From: Cellulomonas timonensis
GTDB lineage: Bacteria; Actinomycetota; Actinomycetes; Actinomycetales; Cellulomonadaceae
Direction of reading: 5' to 3'
DNA: 64,000 nt
Assembly: GCF_900046455.1 (NCBI RefSeq)
Contig: NZ_FCOT01000012.1
Location: 606,017 to 670,016 of the forward strand
Part shown: positions 60,197-64,000 of the stretch, piece after piece
Position numbering within the stretch: the stretch's first letter is position 1
How the letters are laid out: each line of letters begins with the position of its first letter
Program-made: the position numbers and the translations under genes
Notes under the pieces: generated by a model
What the model was told of the DNA's origin: nothing
Seen by the model: only the letters and a program-made list of their open reading frames with translations
Databases searched by the model: none

Positions 60197-60916
60197 ATGA
60201 CGACCTCGGGATCCGCAGCGCCGCGCCCCGCACACGAGCAGCCCGCCGCCCCCTCCGAGGCTCCCCCGACTCGCGGGGAGCGCCAGCAGCAGACCCGCTC
60301 GGCGCTGATCGACGCCGCACGCACGGTCTTCGCCCGCGACGGGTACCACCGCGCCCGGCTCGAGGCCATCGCCCATGAGGCCGGCTACTCCAAGGGCGCC
60401 GTCTACTCCAACTTCGACGGCAAGGCCGCGCTGTTCCTCGCGGTCATCGACGACGACCTGGCCCGCGCCGACGCGATCGGCCGGGAGTCCTCCGCGGCCC
60501 TCCCCTCGGACTCCGCCGCCGCGAGCTTCATCGCCTGCGCGGACTCCGAGACGGCGGGTGACGACGACCCGGACATGGAGGAGCGGCTCAAGGTCGCCTA
60601 CGGCTTCTCCCTCGCGAGCCTCGAGTTCATCGCCACCGCCGCCCGCGACCCCGACCTCACCGGAGAGCTCGAGACCCGCATGCGCCACATGCTCACGCTC
60701 TACACCGGCGCCACCCTCGCGCACAGCCCTGCCGTCGAGGACCCCCTGACCGTGACCGACCGCACCATGCTGCTCGCCGCACTGGAGCAGGGCAGCGCCC
60801 TGCTGTCGCTCAGCGGCATCGCGCCGCTCCCCGAGGAGCTGGTCCGCGAGGGGATGCTCCGGGTCCTCACCCCGCGTCCCGCCACCACCCTCGACGCCGA
60901 GGGCCCGCCCGCCTGA
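60197..60916 (+). CDS. TetR-family repressor
   Basis: The 239-aa regulator has a disordered Pro/Ala N-terminus. A TetR HTH follows (TRSALIDAARTVFARDGYHRARLEAIAHEAGYSKGAVYSNFDGKAALFLAV, about residues 34-84) with a helical ligand domain behind it. The YSKGAVYSNFxxK form is typical. It is divergent from the ABC-2 exporter operon and very probably represses it. Confidence 0.9.
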   Translation: MTTSGSAAPRPAHEQPAAPSEAPPTRGERQQQTRSALIDAARTVFARDGYHRARLEAIAHEAGYSKGAVYSNFDGKAALFLAVIDDDLARADAIGRESSAALPSDSAAASFIACADSETAGDDDPDMEERLKVAYGFSLASLEFIATAARDPDLTGELETRMRHMLTLYTGATLAHSPAVEDPLTVTDRTMLLAALEQGSALLSLSGIAPLPEELVREGMLRVLTPRPATTLDAEGPPA

Positions 60917-60959
60917 GCGCGGCCGGGCAGAGCACCGCAACCCGGCCTACAGTCGACAG

Positions 60960-61658
60960 ATGGGTCAGGACCTGGGCTCTGACATCCCCCGGTGGGCCGT
61001 CGTGTCGGCAGTCGCGGCGCCGATCACCATAATCACCACCTGGACGCTCGCCGCGTCATTGCAGGACGACGGCTACGACCCGGTGCGCGACACCCTCAGC
61101 TGGCTGGCCACCCAGGCGGCCGTGGCGCCCAGGCTCGGGGCCTGCGGGTTCGCGTTGACCGGGATGGCCCACATCATCACGGCCGTGGGACTGCGGCCGG
61201 TGCCTCGGGCGGGGCGCCTGATGTTGGGGCTCGGAGGGCTCGCGACGGTCGGGGTCGCACTGCTGCCCACGGACCGCACGCACACCGCGCATATGGGCGC
61301 TGCTGGGGTGGCGTTCGTCGCAATGGCGACCTGGCCTGCGGTCGCCCGGGACGCCGCCGGGCTCGGGCGGATGGCGCCATGGTCGGGCGCGGCGGCGGCG
61401 TCGGGCATGTCCGTGATGCTGGGGTGGTACTGGCTCGAGCTGCAGGCGCTCATTCCCGGCCAGGGGGCACGGAAGGGGCTCGCCGAGCGCATCGTCGCGG
61501 TCACCCAGTCGCTGTGGCCGCTGGCCGTCGTGCTGGCCGTGCGCGCCGAGCCGGGGTCGGGGACGTCGGAGCGGGCCGCCGCCGCTGTGGCCGCGTCGGT
61601 CGGGGCCGCGACTCCGCGATGGGCCGCATGGACCCCCTGGGCGCGCGCTCGGGCCTGA
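60960..61658 (+). CDS. DUF998-like membrane protein
   Basis: The 232-aa protein has six hydrophobic segments with the DUF998 outline: AAPITIITTWTLAASLQDDGYDPVRDTLSWLA, GFALTGMAHIITAVGL, LPTDRTHTAHMGAAGVAFV and a late TQSLWPLAVVLAVRA. The conserved DPVRDTLS and the HxxH-like THTAHM are visible. Function is unknown. ATG 60960 begins 43 bp after the tetR stop. Confidence 0.75.
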   Translation: MGQDLGSDIPRWAVVSAVAAPITIITTWTLAASLQDDGYDPVRDTLSWLATQAAVAPRLGACGFALTGMAHIITAVGLRPVPRAGRLMLGLGGLATVGVALLPTDRTHTAHMGAAGVAFVAMATWPAVARDAAGLGRMAPWSGAAAASGMSVMLGWYWLELQALIPGQGARKGLAERIVAVTQSLWPLAVVLAVRAEPGSGTSERAAAAVAASVGAATPRWAAWTPWARARA

Positions 61659-61803
61659 GATCGCGCACCACCCCCCAGGCCTCGCGCCAACCAGGCATAC
61701 TGCGTGATCCAGGCGCACTGCCATGCGTGGGCCGCCGATGGGGCGCGGTCTGCGGCCTCTCGGCGACCGTCGTTGAGAAACCGCTCCCCGGAAGGATCGC
61801 CCC

Positions 61804-63306
61804 ATGTCTGACTCGCGCGTCCGACTGTCCCTCGACACCCTCGGCCGGGGCCGCAACCCCGGGGCGGTCGGCCCCGCACACGACCCGCGCGGGCTGGACG
61901 TCGGCATCGTGCACCTGGGGCTCGGCGCGTTCCACCGCGCGCACCAGGCGGTGTTCACCGAGGACGCGCTCGCCGCCACGGGTGACACCGGGTGGGGCAT
62001 CCTCGGCGTGACGCAGCGCAGCGCGCGGGTCGCCGAGCAGCTCCGACCGCAGGACGGCCTGTACGGCGTGCTGTCGAAGGGCGCCGAGAGCACGTCGCTG
62101 CGGGTGATCGGGTCGTTGCGCGAGGTCGCGTTCCCGGGCGACGAGACGGACGCGGTGCTGCAGCGCATCGCCGCCCCCACCACGCGCATCGTGTCCCTGA
62201 CGGTGACGGAGAAGGGCTACCGCCGCACCGCCACAGGCTCCCCGGACCTGGCCGACCCGGGCGTCGCCTCCGATGTGGCGGCGCTGCGCGCCGAGCTCGA
62301 GGGCACGGCCTCCGGGTCGGTGACGCCCTCCCGCACGCCCATCGGACTGCTCGTGCGAGGGATCGCTCTCCGGCGTTCTCGCTCCGAGGCGCCGCTCACC
62401 GTCGTGTGCTGCGACAACATGGTCGACAACGGCGCCACGGTGCGCGCGCTGGTGCTCGCGACGGCCGCCGCCGCGGGGCCGCGCGGCGAGTCGCTCGCGG
62501 CCTGGATCGACGGCGCCGTGCGCTTCCCGGCCAGCATGGTCGACCGCATCGTGCCGGCCACGAGCCCCGCGCACCGGGTGGAGGCCGCGGCGCTGCTCGG
62601 ACTCGACGACGAGGGCCTGGTGGTGGGCGAGCCGTTCTCCCAATGGGTGGTGCAGGACGACTTCGCCGGGCCGCGCCCCCGCTGGGAGCTGGCCGGCGCC
62701 ACGCTCACCGACGACGTCGCGCCGTATGAGCGCATGAAGCTGCGGATGCTCAACGGCACACACTCGACGCTCGCGTACCTCGGCCAGCTCCGCGGCCACC
62801 GCACCATCGCCGAGGCTGTCGCCGACCCGGAGATCGAGGCGCTGGCACGCGCGCTCGTCGACGAGGACGTGATCCCGACGCTGTCCGCGCCGGACGGCCT
62901 GGACCTGGCCGCCTACCGGGAGTCCGTGCTCGAGCGGTTCGCGAACCCGAACACCGGGCACACCACCCTCCAGGTGGCCATGGACGGCTCGCAGAAGCTG
63001 CCGATCCGGCTGCTGGGCACCGTCGCCGATCGGCTCGCCGCCGGCGTCGTGCCCCAGGCCGCCGCGCGCGCGCTCGCCGCGTGGGCGGTGTTCGTCGGCC
63101 GGTCCGCCGACGGCGAGACGCCGCTCGACGACCCGCTCGCCGACGTGCTGCGCGCCGCCGCGTCGGGCGCCCCGGACGGGCTGGCCGACCGGCTGCTCGA
63201 CCTCGCCCAGATCTTCCCCGCCGAGGTCGCGGGCTCGGAGGCCTTCCGCGCCGAGGTGCGCTCGGGCGTGCGGGACCTGCGACAGGGACTCGTCCCCACG
63301 CGCTGA
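61804..63306 (+). CDS. fructuronate reductase / mannitol dehydrogenase family (UxuB-like)
   Basis: The 500-aa polyol-specific long-chain dehydrogenase has IVHLGLGAFHRAHQAVFTEDAL, SLTVTEKGYRR, VVCCDNMVDNGATVRALVLA, FPASMVDRIVPAT, YERMKLRMLNGTHSTLAYLG (catalytic Lys and Asn/His) and a C-terminal domain. The family includes UxuB, UxaB and mannitol dehydrogenase. The uronate setting and the closely following Gfo/Idh gene favour D-fructuronate or tagaturonate reduction. GGAAGGA precedes ATG 61804. Confidence 0.88.
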   Translation: MSDSRVRLSLDTLGRGRNPGAVGPAHDPRGLDVGIVHLGLGAFHRAHQAVFTEDALAATGDTGWGILGVTQRSARVAEQLRPQDGLYGVLSKGAESTSLRVIGSLREVAFPGDETDAVLQRIAAPTTRIVSLTVTEKGYRRTATGSPDLADPGVASDVAALRAELEGTASGSVTPSRTPIGLLVRGIALRRSRSEAPLTVVCCDNMVDNGATVRALVLATAAAAGPRGESLAAWIDGAVRFPASMVDRIVPATSPAHRVEAAALLGLDDEGLVVGEPFSQWVVQDDFAGPRPRWELAGATLTDDVAPYERMKLRMLNGTHSTLAYLGQLRGHRTIAEAVADPEIEALARALVDEDVIPTLSAPDGLDLAAYRESVLERFANPNTGHTTLQVAMDGSQKLPIRLLGTVADRLAAGVVPQAAARALAAWAVFVGRSADGETPLDDPLADVLRAAASGAPDGLADRLLDLAQIFPAEVAGSEAFRAEVRSGVRDLRQGLVPTR

Positions 63307-63327
63307 CCTCTCCACCGCATGGGGTCC

Positions 63328-63357
63328 TTGACGTCTGTCTGCGCTCACGCCTACGCT
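63328..63357 (+). promoter_or_regulatory. promoter of the Gfo/Idh gene at 63404
   Basis: TTGACG (63328-63333), an 18-bp spacer and TACGCT (63352-63357) form a reasonable sigma-70-type promoter. The LacI operator starts at the very next base. Confidence 0.55.
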
Positions 63358-63371
63358 GGAAAGCGCATTCC
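63358..63371. promoter_or_regulatory. LacI-type operator matching the site at 38253
   Basis: GGAAAGC|GCATTCC is a one-mismatch palindrome with central CG. It shares 12 of 14 bases with GGAAAGC|GCTCTCC at 38253. It abuts the -10 of the promoter, so a bound repressor would block initiation. Confidence 0.6.
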
Positions 63372-63403
63372 CAACCCGCCATCGACCTGCCCTCGGAGAG
63401 ACC

Positions 63404-64000
63404 ATGACGTCCCGCACGCTGCGCATCGCGATGAACGGCATCACCGGGCGGATGGGATACCGCCAGCACCTGGTCCGCTCGATCCTCCCCCTGCGCGACT
63501 CCGGCCTCGAGCTCGCCGACGGCACCCGGGTGCAGATCGAGCCCATCCTGGTGGGCCGCAACGAGGCCAAGGTGCGGGAGATCGCCGAGCAGCACGGCGT
63601 CGAGCAGTGGACCACCGACGTCGACGCCGTGCTGTCCGACCCGGGCATCGACGTCTACTTCGACGCGCAAGTCACCTCGCGCCGGGCCGCCGCGCTCACC
63701 TCGGCGATCAAGGCCGGCAAGCACATCTACACCGAGAAGCCCACCGCCGAGACCCTCGACCAGGCTGTCGAGCTCGCGCGCCTCGCGCGGGACGCCGGCG
63801 TGACCGCGGGCGTCGTCCACGACAAGCTCTACCTGCCCGGCCTGGTCAAGTTGCGCCGGCTCGTGGACGAGGGATTCTTCGGCCGGATCCTGTCGCTGCG
63901 CGGCGAGTTCGGCTACTGGGTGTTCGAGGGCGACGTGCAGCCCGCGCAGCGCCCCAGCTGGAACTACCGCGCCCAGGACGGCGGCGGCATGACCGTCGAC
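63404..64000 (+). CDS. Gfo/Idh/MocA-family oxidoreductase, 3' truncated by window
   Basis: The first 199 codons run off the right edge. The start MTSRTLRIAMNGITGRMGYRQHLVRSILP has a Rossmann motif in which GxGxxG reads NGITGRMG. The catalytic loop GKHIYTEKPTAETLDQAVELA carries the EKP lysine, followed by GVVHDKLYLPGLVKLRRLVDEGFFGRILS, where the C-terminal domain begins. GGAGAG precedes ATG 63404. It is probably co-regulated with the ABC importer/oxidoreductase pair at 38 kb through a shared operator. Confidence 0.85.
   Translation, partial: MTSRTLRIAMNGITGRMGYRQHLVRSILPLRDSGLELADGTRVQIEPILVGRNEAKVREIAEQHGVEQWTTDVDAVLSDPGIDVYFDAQVTSRRAAALTSAIKAGKHIYTEKPTAETLDQAVELARLARDAGVTAGVVHDKLYLPGLVKLRRLVDEGFFGRILSLRGEFGYWVFEGDVQPAQRPSWNYRAQDGGGMTVD

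Noticed and set aside
1..64000. CRISPR arrays, tRNA/rRNA genes, insertion sequences, integrases
   Set aside because: No regularly spaced direct repeats of array type, no tRNA T-loop signatures and no transposase or integrase motifs were found by eye on either strand.

Overview
The window is about 64 kb of very GC-rich DNA. It has frequent GTG starts, many 1-4 bp stop/start overlaps (ATGA, GTGA, TTGA), an actinobacterial-type topoisomerase I with a Lys/Ala tail, and a radA-disA pair. This points to a soil- or plant-associated high-GC actinobacterium. The carbohydrate gene content would suit Micrococcales such as Cellulomonas, Isoptericola or Cellulosimicrobium, but the genus is an inference. 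No rRNA, tRNA, CRISPR array, integrase or transposase was recognised.

Layout. 0-2.8 kb: the 3' end of a SpoIIE-type phosphatase, a Gfo/Idh oxidoreductase and glycerol dehydrogenase gldA. 2.8-9.4 kb: a leftward operon of nucleoside hydrolase, ECF transporter (S, T, two ATPases) and EamA exporter, preceded by a LacI regulator. 9.5-16.4 kb: topA, a PAP2 phosphatase, a STAS protein and an OmpR-type two-component system. 16.5-22 kb: a compact RiPP-like locus with an orphan NarL-type regulator, a hairpin-rich leader, a 63-aa Cys-free candidate precursor, a fused ThiF-like/YcaO cyclodehydratase, and a DesK/DesR-like kinase-regulator pair. 22-29 kb: GtrA, membrane proteins, a K+ channel, radA, disA, mutY and a GNAT. 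The mutY 5' region contains a duplicated 66-mer and almost pure-G sequence that looks like a sequencing artefact.

29-34.9 kb: glycerol uptake and catabolism (glpD, glpF, glpK) and a LacI regulator. 34.9-42.1 kb: a sugar ABC importer diverging from a Gfo/Idh-PmoA-UxaA operon. 42-55 kb: acid-sugar catabolism. One leftward run holds a TRAP transporter, kduI, an IclR regulator, kduD, a 2-hydroxyacid dehydrogenase, a zinc alcohol dehydrogenase and a second KduD-like SDR. Facing it are an L-fuconate dehydratase gene and a second IclR group. 55-60 kb: a DUF4862 protein, nhaA, a lipoprotein and a TetR-controlled ABC exporter. 61.8-64 kb: a fructuronate-reductase-like gene and a truncated Gfo/Idh gene.

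The catabolic genes fit together. ABC and TRAP importers bring in oligosaccharides and unsaturated uronates. KduI/KduD, UxaA-like, UxuB-like and FucD-like enzymes lead to 2-keto-3-deoxy acids. LacI, IclR and other repressors act at palindromic operators that can be read in the intergenic regions. One LacI-type operator occurs at two distant promoters (38.25 and 63.36 kb), which suggests a shared regulon. The least familiar system is the YcaO locus at 17.1-21.9 kb.
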